Position numbers and translations under genes: made by a program. A DNA stretch of 48,970 bases from positions 1 to 48,970 of the forward strand of contig JALQYK010000048.1 of assembly GCA_023254115.1 (NCBI GenBank), in the 5' to 3' direction. Source of the DNA: Polynucleobacter sp. (GTDB taxonomy: Bacteria; Pseudomonadota; Gammaproteobacteria; Burkholderiales; Burkholderiaceae). Numbering within the stretch: the first letter of the stretch is position 1; each line of letters starts with the position of its first letter. The notes beneath the pieces are model-generated. The model did no database searches and was not told where the DNA came from. It was given only the letters and a program-made list of their open reading frames with translations. Below are positions 28,544 through 37,508 of this stretch, one piece after another.

Positions 28544-29392
28544 ATGAGATCAAAACTAATCACAATTCCAGCACTTTTATTACTTATTACGGCTTTAACT
28601 GCATGTGGCAAGGGGGATGATAAAACCCCATTACCTCGTTTGGTGAAAGTGGTTGTCTTGGGGCAGGCACTCGATGCTACTCAATCTGGATTAAGCAAAA
28701 AGGATCCAGGTAGCCTCAATTTTGACGCTAGCGGCAAAGTAACTGAGGTATTGGCTAAGCATGGTGATCGAGTTCAAGCAGGCCAGTCTCTAGCTAGATT
28801 AATGCCCAACAGTATTTCTTCTGACTCTACGGTCTTGATTAGCTATAAAGCTGCTAAAGCAGAGTTGCAATCAGCGGAAGCCGACTTTAAGCGTTACTCA
28901 GATTTAAGGGCTAAAAATTTCATTTCTGCCTCAGAATTTGATCGTCGTGTTGCGGTGATTGAGTCTGCGCGAGCTAAATACGAACAAGCCATGGAGCAAA
29001 TGGGCTTTGTAACATTACGTGCTGTTGAGTCTGGTCTGTTAACTGAATTTAATCTCATTCAAAGCCAATTGGTTGATGTTAAAGATGTGATTGGAAAAGT
29101 CAAAGTTGATGACAAATCTGTCAAAGTAGTTGCTAAGGGCAAGCAGTCAATGGTCTTGCCCATTACCGCTATACATAGCGATGGGGTGAGTGTTTATAAA
29201 TTGACGTTAGACCAAGACTCAAAGTCTGTTGGAACAATTGCAGCAGTCAAAGTTGAACTAGGTAAGGTAGATGATGCATCTGCAGAAGTTCTAGGTGGTT
29301 TAAGTGCAGGCGATATAGTGATAGCAACTGGTTGGCATGCATTAAGTGTTGGTCAAAAAGTACGCATTGCGATTTCAGAAAAGGCTGAGTAA
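28544..29392 (+). CDS. RND efflux periplasmic adaptor lipoprotein
   Basis: The 282-residue membrane-fusion protein has a lipoprotein signal with lipobox LTAC (Cys21). It has a biotinyl-lipoyl-like half motif VTEVLAKHGDRVQAGQSLARL, a helical hairpin (about 95-145), and a beta-barrel end. It is shorter than typical AcrA-type adaptors (near 370-400), and the hairpin is brief. It would link the following RND pump to an outer-membrane channel, which is not encoded here. Its stop overlaps the pump start by one base. Confidence 0.88.
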   Translation: MRSKLITIPALLLLITALTACGKGDDKTPLPRLVKVVVLGQALDATQSGLSKKDPGSLNFDASGKVTEVLAKHGDRVQAGQSLARLMPNSISSDSTVLISYKAAKAELQSAEADFKRYSDLRAKNFISASEFDRRVAVIESARAKYEQAMEQMGFVTLRAVESGLLTEFNLIQSQLVDVKDVIGKVKVDDKSVKVVAKGKQSMVLPITAIHSDGVSVYKLTLDQDSKSVGTIAAVKVELGKVDDASAEVLGGLSAGDIVIATGWHALSVGQKVRIAISEKAE

Positions 29393-32300
29393 TGAGCCTG
29401 GGGAAATTCAATCTATCGCGTTGGGCTATTGATAACGTTGCGATTACACGTTATCTCATGATTGCTCTGATGGTGCTGGGTATAGGAGCTTACTTTCAGT
29501 TAGGTCAAGACGAAGATCCACCATTCACATTCAGAGCAATGGTGATTAGAACGATGTGGCCTGGAGCAACAGCTGCTCAAGTGGCTGATCAAGTGACCAA
29601 TAAGATCGAGAGAACGCTTCAGGAAGTTCCGAGTATCGATAAGATTCGCAGCTTCTCGCACCCGGGCGAGTCCATGATTATCTTTTTTGCTAAAGATAGT
29701 ACGCCTGCCAAAGATATTCCTAATCTCTTTTACACGGTTAGAAAAAAAATTGGTGACTCAAAATCAGGTTTGCCAATTGGAGTCCATGGACCTTATTTTG
29801 ATGATGATTTTGGCGACACGTATGGGGTTATTTATGCCATGTCAGCCAAAGGCTATAAACCTAATGAGGTGAGAGATTTCACCACCTATGTTAGGCAGCG
29901 TCTTTTGCAAGTCAAAGATGTGGGTAAGGTGAACATCTATGGATTGCAAGAAGAGCAGGTATATGTAGAGCTATCAAGAAAGAAGATGGCACAGTATGCT
30001 TTGTCTCCTGCAACGGTAGCACAGCAACTGAATCAGCAAAATGCGATTGAGAATGGCGGTTCTGTGGAGACGCAGTCATTCTCAATGCCTATTAGAGTGG
30101 TTGGACCTTTTGAGAATATTGCCGACATCAAAGCTATGCCACTGCGGACACCCTCTGGTGCATCGATACGTTTAGGTGATGTGGCTGATGTGCGTAGGGA
30201 TGTGATCAATCCAGCAGAAAGCAAGGTGAGATTTCAGGGTGAAGAATTGGTTGCCTTGGGCATTTCCATGGCCAAGGGTGGTGATATTGTTAAGCTAGGC
30301 GATAGCCTGAATCAAGCTAGCAAATTGATTGAAAAAGATTTGCCAGCGGGTGTCACGTTATCTTTGATTCAAGATCAGCCGAATGTGGTCGCTGGCTCTG
30401 TTAAGGAATTTTTAAGAACATTACTTGAAGCTTTGATTGTTGTTTTGGTGGTGAGCCTTTTAGCTCTAGGCTTACATAAAAATCCATGGCGCATCGATCC
30501 CAGACCTGGCTTGGTTGTGGCTATTAGTATTCCTTTGGTGATGGCTGTTACGTTCTTGGTCATGCACCTATCTGGCGTCGGTTTGCACAAGATTTCATTA
30601 GGTTCATTGATCATTGCGCTGGGTTTATTGGTTGATGACGCCATCATTGTGGTGGAGATGATGGTACGCAAACTCGAAGAGGGTTATGACCGCGTAAAAG
30701 CTGTGACTGCTGCTTATGAGTTGACTGCGATGCCTATGTTGACTGGCACCTTGATCACTGCTGTTGGTTTCTTGCCAATTGGTATTGCTAAATCTGCTGT
30801 TGGTGAATATACCTTTGCAATTTTTGCTGTGACTGCTGCGGCTCTGATTATTTCTTGGTTTGTTTCTGTCTTGTTTGTGCCATATCTTGGTTTGCTGTTG
30901 CTCAGAAAACCTAGTCATGCCACTCCTGAGGGTTCGCCTCATGAGCATTTTGATACACCTTTTTACCAACGATTTAAGGTGGTTGTTGCTTGGTGTATTG
31001 ACCATCACCGCAAAGCTATTCTTGCAACGATCGCTAGTTTTGTTTTGGGTATTGTTGGTATGAGTCAGGTGCAACAGCAGTTTTTCCCTGACTCATCTCG
31101 TCCTGAAATTTTGGTTGATATCTTTTTGGCTGAAGGCGCTAGTTTTGAGGCTACCGAAGCTGCAGCAAAAAAAATTGAGGCAAAAATACTAGAGCAAAAA
31201 GGTGTTCAGTCTGTCACCATGTGGATTGGTCATGGTGCGCCTAGATTCTTTTTACCTTTAGACATTATTTTCCCAAGGTCCAATACATCTCAAGCTATTG
31301 TGATTGCGGATTTGGCTGAAAGAGATCGACTCAATCGTGAGTTACCTAGGTTATTAGAAGATGTTGCTCCAGAAGCTAGGTTACGCGTTAAGTTGTTACC
31401 CAATGGACCACCTGTTAGTTATCCAGTTGAATTCCGTGTAACAGGTGATGATCCGATTAAGTTACGAGAAGAAGCCAATCAATTGCTGAGTGTGATGCGT
31501 TCTTCAAAGTTGATTTACGGCGTTAAAGATAATTGGAATGAGAATCAACCTGTTGCAAAAATTGAGGTTGATTCAGCCAAGGCCCGCGAATTAGGTGTGC
31601 CACCGCAAGTAATTGCGCAAACTTTATCTAGTCACTTTGGTGGTGTGGTGGTGGGGCAGTATCGAGAGGGTGATTTATTGGCGCCTATCGTTTTGCGTCT
31701 GCCAAGGTCTGAGCGTGATCATGTCAATGATCTTAATGAAACGATGTTGACGACGATTTCTGGTCAGGCTATCCCATTGGCTAGGATTGCTCAAGTGAAA
31801 GTCGTTTGGGAGCCAGCAACCATGTGGCGTGAGAACCGTGAGTACGCCATCACCGTTCAAGCTGATGTGATGCCAGGCATTCAGGGGCCTACTGCTACCT
31901 CAGTACTTTTTAAAGAGTTTCAACCTTTAATAGAAAAAATGCCGCCTGGTTACAGGGTCACGATTGGCGGCTCTGTTGAAGAGAGTTCGAAGGGGCAAGA
32001 CTCGATTAATGCAGGCGTGCCAATCATGCTCTTCATCACCTTTACCTTATTGGTGATTCAGTTAAAGAGTTCTTCAAGGGCTTTCTTAGTTGTTCTAACT
32101 GCGCCGCTGGGTATCTCAGGGGTTGCGTTAACGCTATTGCTATTTAATCGTCCCTTTGGTTTTGTGGCGTTGCTTGGTTTTATTGCCTTGCTAGGAATGA
32201 TTATGCGTAACTCAGTGATTTTGATTGATCAAATTGAGCAGGGTCGCGCTGCTGGTATTCCGGCACGCGAAGCGATCATTCATGCTTGTGTCACTCGTTA

Positions 32301-32484
32301 TCGCCCGATTATTTTGACTGCAGCAGCAGCGGTACTTGCGATGATTCCTCTATCTAGAAGCGTGTTCTGGGGACCCATGGCGATTGCCATTATGGGTGGC
32401 TTGATTGTTGCAACAGGCTTAACTTTATTATCTTTACCTGCGATGTATGCCGCTTGGTTCAAGATTGATAAAAATACACCCTGA
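29392..32484 (+). CDS. RND family efflux permease (AcrB-type)
   Basis: The 1030-residue pump has a first helix near residues 20-40, a large periplasmic loop, helices 2-6, a second loop, and helices 8-12, the usual RND order. The proton-relay Asp pair is in GLLVDDAIIVVEMM near residue 415. The C-terminal repeat has LLGFIALLGMIMRNSVILIDQIEQG. The substrate cannot be read from the sequence. It is coupled to the short adaptor gene upstream. Confidence 0.94.
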   Translation: MSLGKFNLSRWAIDNVAITRYLMIALMVLGIGAYFQLGQDEDPPFTFRAMVIRTMWPGATAAQVADQVTNKIERTLQEVPSIDKIRSFSHPGESMIIFFAKDSTPAKDIPNLFYTVRKKIGDSKSGLPIGVHGPYFDDDFGDTYGVIYAMSAKGYKPNEVRDFTTYVRQRLLQVKDVGKVNIYGLQEEQVYVELSRKKMAQYALSPATVAQQLNQQNAIENGGSVETQSFSMPIRVVGPFENIADIKAMPLRTPSGASIRLGDVADVRRDVINPAESKVRFQGEELVALGISMAKGGDIVKLGDSLNQASKLIEKDLPAGVTLSLIQDQPNVVAGSVKEFLRTLLEALIVVLVVSLLALGLHKNPWRIDPRPGLVVAISIPLVMAVTFLVMHLSGVGLHKISLGSLIIALGLLVDDAIIVVEMMVRKLEEGYDRVKAVTAAYELTAMPMLTGTLITAVGFLPIGIAKSAVGEYTFAIFAVTAAALIISWFVSVLFVPYLGLLLLRKPSHATPEGSPHEHFDTPFYQRFKVVVAWCIDHHRKAILATIASFVLGIVGMSQVQQQFFPDSSRPEILVDIFLAEGASFEATEAAAKKIEAKILEQKGVQSVTMWIGHGAPRFFLPLDIIFPRSNTSQAIVIADLAERDRLNRELPRLLEDVAPEARLRVKLLPNGPPVSYPVEFRVTGDDPIKLREEANQLLSVMRSSKLIYGVKDNWNENQPVAKIEVDSAKARELGVPPQVIAQTLSSHFGGVVVGQYREGDLLAPIVLRLPRSERDHVNDLNETMLTTISGQAIPLARIAQVKVVWEPATMWRENREYAITVQADVMPGIQGPTATSVLFKEFQPLIEKMPPGYRVTIGGSVEESSKGQDSINAGVPIMLFITFTLLVIQLKSSSRAFLVVLTAPLGISGVALTLLLFNRPFGFVALLGFIALLGMIMRNSVILIDQIEQGRAAGIPAREAIIHACVTRYRPIILTAAAAVLAMIPLSRSVFWGPMAIAIMGGLIVATGLTLLSLPAMYAAWFKIDKNTP

Positions 32485-32517
32485 TAATTAAAACTTTTAC
32501 TAACCGGGCAACTTCTT

Positions 32518-32940
32518 ATGCGCATTGAGATACCTGAAGATAAAAAATTAGTTCATGAATCAATCATTCCAGTGCGTTGGGGTGATATGGATGCGTTGGG
32601 ACATGTCAATAATGCCGTTTACTTTCGGTATATCGAACAAGCTCGTGTTAATTGGTTAGATAGCTTTGGATTAAAAGTCACTAAAGGTGATGCAGGTGTT
32701 GTGGTGGTCAATGCTTTTTGCAATTTCCTAAAGCAGATTGCGTATCCGGCTGATTTGCTTGTGAAGACCTATATTGCTAACCCCAGCAGAGTGGGTGTTG
32801 ATACGTTTAATGTCATTTCACTCACAACTGAACCGGACACTGTTTACGCTAATGGTGGAGCTACCATGGTTTGGGTGGATTTCATTGCTCAAAAGGCAGC
32901 AGCCTGGCCGCCAGAAATCAAAGCAAAGTTTGATCTCTAA
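32518..32940 (+). CDS. Acyl-CoA thioesterase, YbgC/FadM type
   Basis: The 140-residue hot-dog-fold protein has the motif VRWGDMDALGHVNNAVYFRYIEQAR, here starting near residue 19; the Asp in GDMDALGH is the usual catalytic residue of the 4-hydroxybenzoyl-CoA thioesterase-like group. It hydrolyses acyl-CoA thioesters, but the preferred acyl group is unknown. It lies 33 bases behind the RND pump and is followed by a hairpin and T-run. Confidence 0.9.
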   Translation: MRIEIPEDKKLVHESIIPVRWGDMDALGHVNNAVYFRYIEQARVNWLDSFGLKVTKGDAGVVVVNAFCNFLKQIAYPADLLVKTYIANPSRVGVDTFNVISLTTEPDTVYANGGATMVWVDFIAQKAAAWPPEIKAKFDL

Positions 32941-32959
32941 ATAATCCCCTGAAATTTGG

Positions 32960-32993
32960 CCTGTTTAGACCGCTGGGTCTATTCAGGTTTTTT
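32960..32993 (+). terminator. Terminator after the thioesterase gene
   Basis: CCTGTTTAGACC at 32960-32971 can pair with GGTCTATTCAGG at 32976-32987 (six plus four pairs around two mismatches), with a GCTG loop, followed by TTTTTT. The hairpin overlaps the 3' end of a small minus-strand ORF. Confidence 0.6.
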
Positions 32994-33134
32994 AAGTAGG
33001 GATGCAAGCAGGGGATTCAGTTTTTTGCCATTTCCAGAGGAATTTTTGGTGTTTCCCTTAGGTTTTGGGGCTGAATTCTTCATTTGATTGGCAACTGCCA
33101 ATCCCGCATTCTTGTAAAGGTCTGTTTTCTTCAT
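32979..33134 (-). CDS. Small basic hypothetical protein (51 residues)
   Basis: The minus strand reads MKKTDLYKNAGLAVANQMKN and then a Pro/Lys/Gly/Asn-rich middle, ending LLASLLKKPE. It is strongly basic, has no signal peptide or membrane helix, and the N-terminal 20 residues look like those of small uncharacterised proteins I believe occur in Burkholderiaceae. There is no strong ribosome-binding site ahead of the ATG at 33134, and the gene shares its 3' end with the terminator of the converging gene. It is given because it fills the only gap over 300 bases and has coherent composition. Confidence 0.5.
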   Translation of the reverse strand: MKKTDLYKNAGLAVANQMKNSAPKPKGNTKNSSGNGKKLNPLLASLLKKPE

Positions 33135-33231
33135 AAGCCATTACTTTACATCATTGATTTAAAAGCTATTTTTATTTGACATGATTTTGTCAGGCACAGG
33201 CAAAGAAATTGAGCTAATTTCTATAGTTATG

Positions 33232-33270
33232 TTGCCAGTTTTGCAAGTCTTATATAAGATATAAGTCTTA
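33232..33270 (+). promoter_or_regulatory. acnB promoter with overlapping palindrome
   Basis: A candidate promoter has -35 TTGCCA at 33232-33237 and -10 TAAGAT at 33255-33260, with 17 bases between. A perfect 12-bp palindrome, TCTTATATAAGA at 33248-33259, covers the spacer end and the -10. AAGTCTTA occurs twice, at 33245-33252 and 33263-33270. This looks like a repressor site for acnB, of unknown regulator. The rest of 33135-33313 shows nothing else clear. Confidence 0.5.
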
Positions 33271-33313
33271 GAATATTGGTTTATTTAATTGTCTAAATAG
33301 AGAGGGAAAGACT

Positions 33314-35899
33314 ATGTTGAAAGCCTACCGTGACCATGTCGCAGAACGTGCGGCTCTAGGTATTCCACCACTACCACTGTCTGCACAGCAGACTGGTGAG
33401 TTGATTGAGTTGCTAAAAAACCCACCAAAAGGTGAGGAAGCTACATTGGTAGAGTTAATCACGCATCGCGTTCCTGCTGGTGTAGATGATGCAGCGAAGG
33501 TAAAAGCCTCTTATTTAGCAGCGGTTGCATTTGGCAAAGAAAAAACTCCATTGATCACTCGTGAAACTGCAACACAGTTATTGGGCACGATGCTTGGTGG
33601 TTACAACATTTCTCCTCTCATTGATTTGTTGGATGACGCTACAGTTGGTGGTATTGCTGCTGATGGTTTGAAAAAGACATTGTTGATGTTTGATCAATTC
33701 CATGACGTGAAGGAAAAGGCAGAAAAAGGTAATGCAAATGCTAAAGCTGTGATGCAAAGCTGGGCAGATGCTGAATGGTTCACAAGCCGTCCAGAAGTGC
33801 CACAAAGCTTAACTTTGACAGTATTCAAGGTTACAGGCGAAACAAATACAGACGATCTATCTCCAGCGCCGGATGCATGGAGTCGTCCTGACATTCCATT
33901 GCACGCATTGGCAATGTTGAAAAACCCACGTGAAGGCATTGAGCCACAAGAACCAGGCAAAGTAGGCCCAATCAAGCAATTGGCTGCATTACAAGCTAAA
34001 GGCAACTTGGTAGCTTACGTTGGTGACGTGGTTGGTACTGGTTCATCACGTAAATCAGCAACTAACTCAGTGTTGTGGTTCACTGGTGAAGATATTCCAT
34101 ATGTACCAAATAAGCGTTTTGGAGGCGTATGTTTGGGTAGCAAAATTGCTCCAATTTTCTACAACACGATGGAAGACGCTGGTGCGTTACCAATCGAGTT
34201 AGATGTCAGCAACATGAACATGGGTGATGTGATTGAACTACGCCCATACGAAGGCAAAGCATTAAAAGACGGTAAAGTTATTTCTGAGTTCAAAGTGAAG
34301 TCAGATGTATTGTTTGACGAGGTTCGTGCAGGTGGCCGTATTCCATTGATCATTGGCCGTGGTTTGACAGCTAAAGCACGTGAAGCTTTGGGCTTGCCAG
34401 TTTCAACATTGTTCCGCTTGCCAACCAACCCAGCCGATTCAGGTAAAGGTTTCTCATTGGCACAGAAGATGGTTGGTCGTGCATGTGGTTTGCCAGAAGG
34501 CAAGGGTGTTCGTCCAGGCACATACTGCGAGCCTAAGATGACAACTGTTGGTTCACAAGATACAACTGGTCCAATGACACGTGACGAGTTGAAAGATTTG
34601 GCATGTTTAGGTTTCTCATCAGACATGGTGATGCAATCTTTCTGCCACACAGCAGCTTATCCAAAACCAGTTGACGTGAAAATGCACCATGAGTTGCCTG
34701 ATTTCATTAGTACACGTGGTGGTGTTGCCTTGCGTCCAGGTGACGGCGTGATTCACTCATGGTTAAACCGTTTGTTGTTGCCTGATACAGTTGGTACTGG
34801 TGGTGACTCACACACACGTTTCCCAATTGGTATTTCTTTCCCAGCGGGTTCTGGCTTGGTAGCGTTTGCTGCTGCAACAGGTGTGATGCCACTTGATATG
34901 CCTGAGTCTGTATTGGTTCGCTTTAAAGGCAAAATGCAACCAGGCGTGACATTGCGTGACTTGGTTAATGCAATTCCTCTCTATGCGATCAAGCAAGGTT
35001 TGTTAACTGTTGAGAAGAAGGGTAAGAAGAACATTTTCTCTGGCCGTATTCTTGAGATTGAAGGTTTGCCAGACCTTAAAGTTGAACAAGCATTTGAATT
35101 GTCTGATGCATCTGCAGAGCGTTCAGCAGCGGGCTGTACAGTTCACTTGAACAAAGAGCCAATCATTGAATACATGAACAGCAACATCACATTGATGAAG
35201 TGGATGATTGCTAATGGTTACTCTGATGCGCGTACATTAGGTCGTCGTATCAAGGCGATGGAAGCATGGTTGGCTAAGCCAGAGTTGTTAAAAGGTGATG
35301 CTGATGCAGAGTACGCAGCTGTGATTGAGATTGATTTGGCAGATATCCATGAGCCTATCGTTGCTTGCCCTAACGACCCAGATGATGTGAAGACTTTGTC
35401 TGATGTTGCTGGTGCAAAGATCGATGAAGTGTTTATCGGTTCATGCATGACAAACATTGGTCACTTCCGTGCGGCTTCTAAGTTGTTAGAAGGTAAGCGT
35501 GATATTCCTGTGAAGTTGTGGGTTGCTCCTCCAACTAAGATGGATGCTAAGCAATTAACTGAAGAAGGTCACTATGGCGTTCTAGGTAGTGCTGGCGCAC
35601 GTATGGAAATGCCAGGTTGTTCATTGTGTATGGGTAACCAAGCGCAAGTTCGCGAAGGTGCTACTGTGATGTCAACATCAACACGTAACTTCCCGAATCG
35701 TTTAGGTAAGAACACATTTGTTTACTTGGGTTCTGCTGAGTTAGCATCTATCTGCTCTAAGTTAGGTAAGATTCCAACTAAGGAAGAGTACATGGCTGAC
35801 ATTGGCGTAATCAATGCAAGCAGTGCCAATATCTACAAATACATGAACTTTGATCAAATCAAAGATTTCAGTGATGTAGCTAAGACAGTTGATGCTTAA
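33314..35899 (+). CDS. acnB: Bifunctional aconitate hydratase 2 / 2-methylisocitrate dehydratase AcnB
   Basis: AcnB isomerises citrate to isocitrate in the TCA cycle and can act on 2-methylaconitate-type intermediates. It is 861 residues, full length for the family. The order is AcnB-type: an N-terminal HEAT-like domain, the swivel domain (about residues 170-380), then the catalytic domains. The [4Fe-4S] cysteines are C711 in IGSCMTNIG and C769/C772 in [17 protein letters not shown] precedes the ATG. The gene has its own promoter region and terminator, so it is a single transcript. Confidence 0.98.
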   Translation: MLKAYRDHVAERAALGIPPLPLSAQQTGELIELLKNPPKGEEATLVELITHRVPAGVDDAAKVKASYLAAVAFGKEKTPLITRETATQLLGTMLGGYNISPLIDLLDDATVGGIAADGLKKTLLMFDQFHDVKEKAEKGNANAKAVMQSWADAEWFTSRPEVPQSLTLTVFKVTGETNTDDLSPAPDAWSRPDIPLHALAMLKNPREGIEPQEPGKVGPIKQLAALQAKGNLVAYVGDVVGTGSSRKSATNSVLWFTGEDIPYVPNKRFGGVCLGSKIAPIFYNTMEDAGALPIELDVSNMNMGDVIELRPYEGKALKDGKVISEFKVKSDVLFDEVRAGGRIPLIIGRGLTAKAREALGLPVSTLFRLPTNPADSGKGFSLAQKMVGRACGLPEGKGVRPGTYCEPKMTTVGSQDTTGPMTRDELKDLACLGFSSDMVMQSFCHTAAYPKPVDVKMHHELPDFISTRGGVALRPGDGVIHSWLNRLLLPDTVGTGGDSHTRFPIGISFPAGSGLVAFAAATGVMPLDMPESVLVRFKGKMQPGVTLRDLVNAIPLYAIKQGLLTVEKKGKKNIFSGRILEIEGLPDLKVEQAFELSDASAERSAAGCTVHLNKEPIIEYMNSNITLMKWMIANGYSDARTLGRRIKAMEAWLAKPELLKGDADAEYAAVIEIDLADIHEPIVACPNDPDDVKTLSDVAGAKIDEVFIGSCMTNIGHFRAASKLLEGKRDIPVKLWVAPPTKMDAKQLTEEGHYGVLGSAGARMEMPGCSLCMGNQAQVREGATVMSTSTRNFPNRLGKNTFVYLGSAELASICSKLGKIPTKEEYMADIGVINASSANIYKYMNFDQIKDFSDVAKTVDA

Positions 35900-35914
35900 T
35901 TAGTATCAAACATC

Positions 35915-35945
35915 AAAAAGGCTTCCGCAAGGAAGCCTTTTTTGT
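35915..35945 (+). terminator. Terminator after acnB
   Basis: AAAAAGGCTTCC at 35915-35926 pairs with GGAAGCCTTTTT at 35931-35942, with a four-base GCAA loop and a T-run. It is a strong, compact Rho-independent terminator. Confidence 0.92.
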
Positions 35946-35957
35946 ATAGAGGGCAAG

Positions 35958-36224
35958 ATGGAAGTGAATCAATTAACTGAAGAATTAAATGCTTGGGTGG
36001 CGGGTGATCAAGACACGCATATCCTAATCATGAGTTTTAGAGATGCTTGTGAGAAAGCTCAGTTGCCGCAAAAGTATTCTGATGTTTTAGAGGGAATCTT
36101 GTCTCGTTTGGAATCCTCTTCACTATTTACTGAAGAGAGTTGCTCATTTAGTAAAAAAGATTTGGCGGCAGCTTTAAGTCTATGGTTGCAAAAAGCCCAT
36201 CAAGCCAGTACGAATAATAATTAA
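35958..36224 (+). CDS. Hypothetical protein (88 residues)
   Basis: A small, acidic, probably helical soluble protein starting MEVNQLTEELNAWVAGDQDT. It has no signal peptide, membrane helix or Cys motif that suggests a function. GAGGG at 35949-35953 is a suitable ribosome-binding site for ATG 35958. It lies just behind the acnB terminator and converges on a membrane protein gene, the stops being 2 bases apart. I do not recognise the family. Confidence 0.7.
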   Translation: MEVNQLTEELNAWVAGDQDTHILIMSFRDACEKAQLPQKYSDVLEGILSRLESSSLFTEESCSFSKKDLAAALSLWLQKAHQASTNNN

Positions 36225-36226
36225 CA

Positions 36227-36622
36227 TTAGTAGTTCTGTTGTCTGGCAATCACTCGTCTAGCGGCATTAAGCTTATTCCAGTGCAGTATAGAAAATACAA
36301 ACATTGGTATTAAGGCAATAAAAATAAATTGAGGGATGAATGATGCTGCCCAACAGCAGCCCATCCCAATTCCATAGTTATAGCCCGTGTCAATTTCTTT
36401 TTGGGTGATACCGTCTCGGTGCATTTGAGTAAAGCCATCTTTAATTGCTTTTAATAAAAAGAAAAACCAAATCACATTAAAAATAGGTATTAAAAGAAGC
36501 CAAGCCATTCCAGGGGATTGGGTACGGTAAGGTTCGCTGATGGCAGCCAAAGTTTTGCTAATTGCTCTGATGTAGAAGATAAAGGTGATCAGCGGAATGA
36601 TAACTAAAAAGGCTAAAAACAA
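36227..36622 (-). CDS. Hypothetical membrane protein (131 residues)
   Basis: The protein has about four hydrophobic segments: near the N-terminus (FLAFLVIIPLITFIFYI), WLLLIPIFNVIWFFFLL, CCWAASFIPQFIFIAL, and PMFVFSILHW. The IPIFNVIWFF pattern with a nearby WNKLN resembles small DUF4328-like or related membrane proteins, but I am not sure. It is divergent from the isochorismatase-like gene, with 70 bases between the starts. The function is unknown. Confidence 0.7.
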   Translation of the reverse strand: MFLAFLVIIPLITFIFYIRAISKTLAAISEPYRTQSPGMAWLLLIPIFNVIWFFFLLKAIKDGFTQMHRDGITQKEIDTGYNYGIGMGCCWAASFIPQFIFIALIPMFVFSILHWNKLNAARRVIARQQNY

Positions 36623-36692
36623 AATAGTTGCTCCTTCGTTCTCTTTTTATAAGAAAATACCATGTATTCATCATAGAGAAAACTAGGTCATT

Positions 36693-37298
36693 ATGTCTAT
36701 ATTGCTTCTTGCCGAAGATACCCAATTGGTACTGGTTGATTACCAGGCAAAGTTGATGCCGGTCATTCATCAAGCGGATGCTGTATTGGCAAATGCTAGA
36801 CGTTTAGCAAAGATTGCTAATTTACTTAAATTGCCAATCATTGGAACAGAGCAAAATCCTGAAAAATTGGGCTCTAATGACCAAGAGATCAAGAGTCTTT
36901 GTCAAAAAACTTTGGCAAAGATGCACTTTGGCGCCTGTGAAGATGGTTTGGTTGAGTTGCTCAGGGAGCCACCAAAGCCTATGGGTAATGCCAGAAGTTT
37001 GCCTAAGCATATTCAGCGCAAGCAAAACAATCAAGAAGAGCGCAATACTGTTGTTATTGCTGGGTGTGAGGCGCATGTTTGCTTGTTGCAAACAGCGTTA
37101 GGACTTTTGGAAGAAGAATTTGATGTATGGGTGGTCACTGATGCCTGCGGTTCAAGAACAGAGCTTAACCGTGACGCAGCATTTGATCGCCTAGCAGGCA
37201 ATGGTGCGGAATTGGTCACCACTGAAATGGTGATTTTTGAACTTCTAAGATCTTGTGAACACCCAGACTTTAAAGCTGGCTTGAGCTTAGTGAAATAA
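36693..37298 (+). CDS. Isochorismatase-family hydrolase
   Basis: The 201-residue protein has the Cys-hydrolase fold of the isochorismatase/nicotinamidase superfamily. The catalytic Asp is D16 in LVDYQAKL, and the nucleophile is C130 in AGCEAHVCLLQTALGL, with a second Cys at 125. The middle Lys-rich stretch (KHIQRKQNNQEE) is a variable insertion. The substrate is not readable from the sequence. Confidence 0.9.
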   Translation: MSILLLAEDTQLVLVDYQAKLMPVIHQADAVLANARRLAKIANLLKLPIIGTEQNPEKLGSNDQEIKSLCQKTLAKMHFGACEDGLVELLREPPKPMGNARSLPKHIQRKQNNQEERNTVVIAGCEAHVCLLQTALGLLEEEFDVWVVTDACGSRTELNRDAAFDRLAGNGAELVTTEMVIFELLRSCEHPDFKAGLSLVK

Positions 37299-37309
37299 GC
37301 TCTAATAAC

Positions 37310-37435
37310 TTAATCAGATGTCTCCGACATTTTTTTAAGTACCACACGCACAGCTGTAAAGCCTGCAACAATCATGAACAAGATGACGAGTAGGCTTAAT
37401 TGACCTGCAAAAGAACCAAATAATTCACTTAACAT
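37310..37435 (-). CDS. DUF3149-like single-helix membrane protein (41 residues)
   Basis: The minus strand reads MLSELFGSFAGQLSLLVILF followed by MIVAGFTAVRVVLKKM and a polar tail. It is one membrane helix with a short N-terminus and a positive C-side. The MLxELFGS start with a following helix matches the DUF3149 pattern. An excellent ribosome-binding site, AGGAG, lies about 6 bases ahead of the ATG. It follows rsuA on the same strand and converges on the isochorismatase-like gene. The function is unknown. Confidence 0.78.
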   Translation of the reverse strand: MLSELFGSFAGQLSLLVILFMIVAGFTAVRVVLKKMSETSD

Positions 37436-37508
37436 GTTTTACTCCTTATAGTTAATTAGACTGTAGGAGTAAGGGCTCATATTTGCTTTGATGTATCTCA
37501 AAATACCA

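Noticed and set aside
30625..31074. A minus-strand open frame of 149 codons inside the RND pump gene
   Set aside because: It mirrors the pump coding sequence, is rich in His, Asn and Ser as such shadows are, and has no ribosome-binding site of note.
34159..34650. A minus-strand open frame of 163 codons inside acnB
   Set aside because: It is a shadow of the intact AcnB frame, with no family resemblance.
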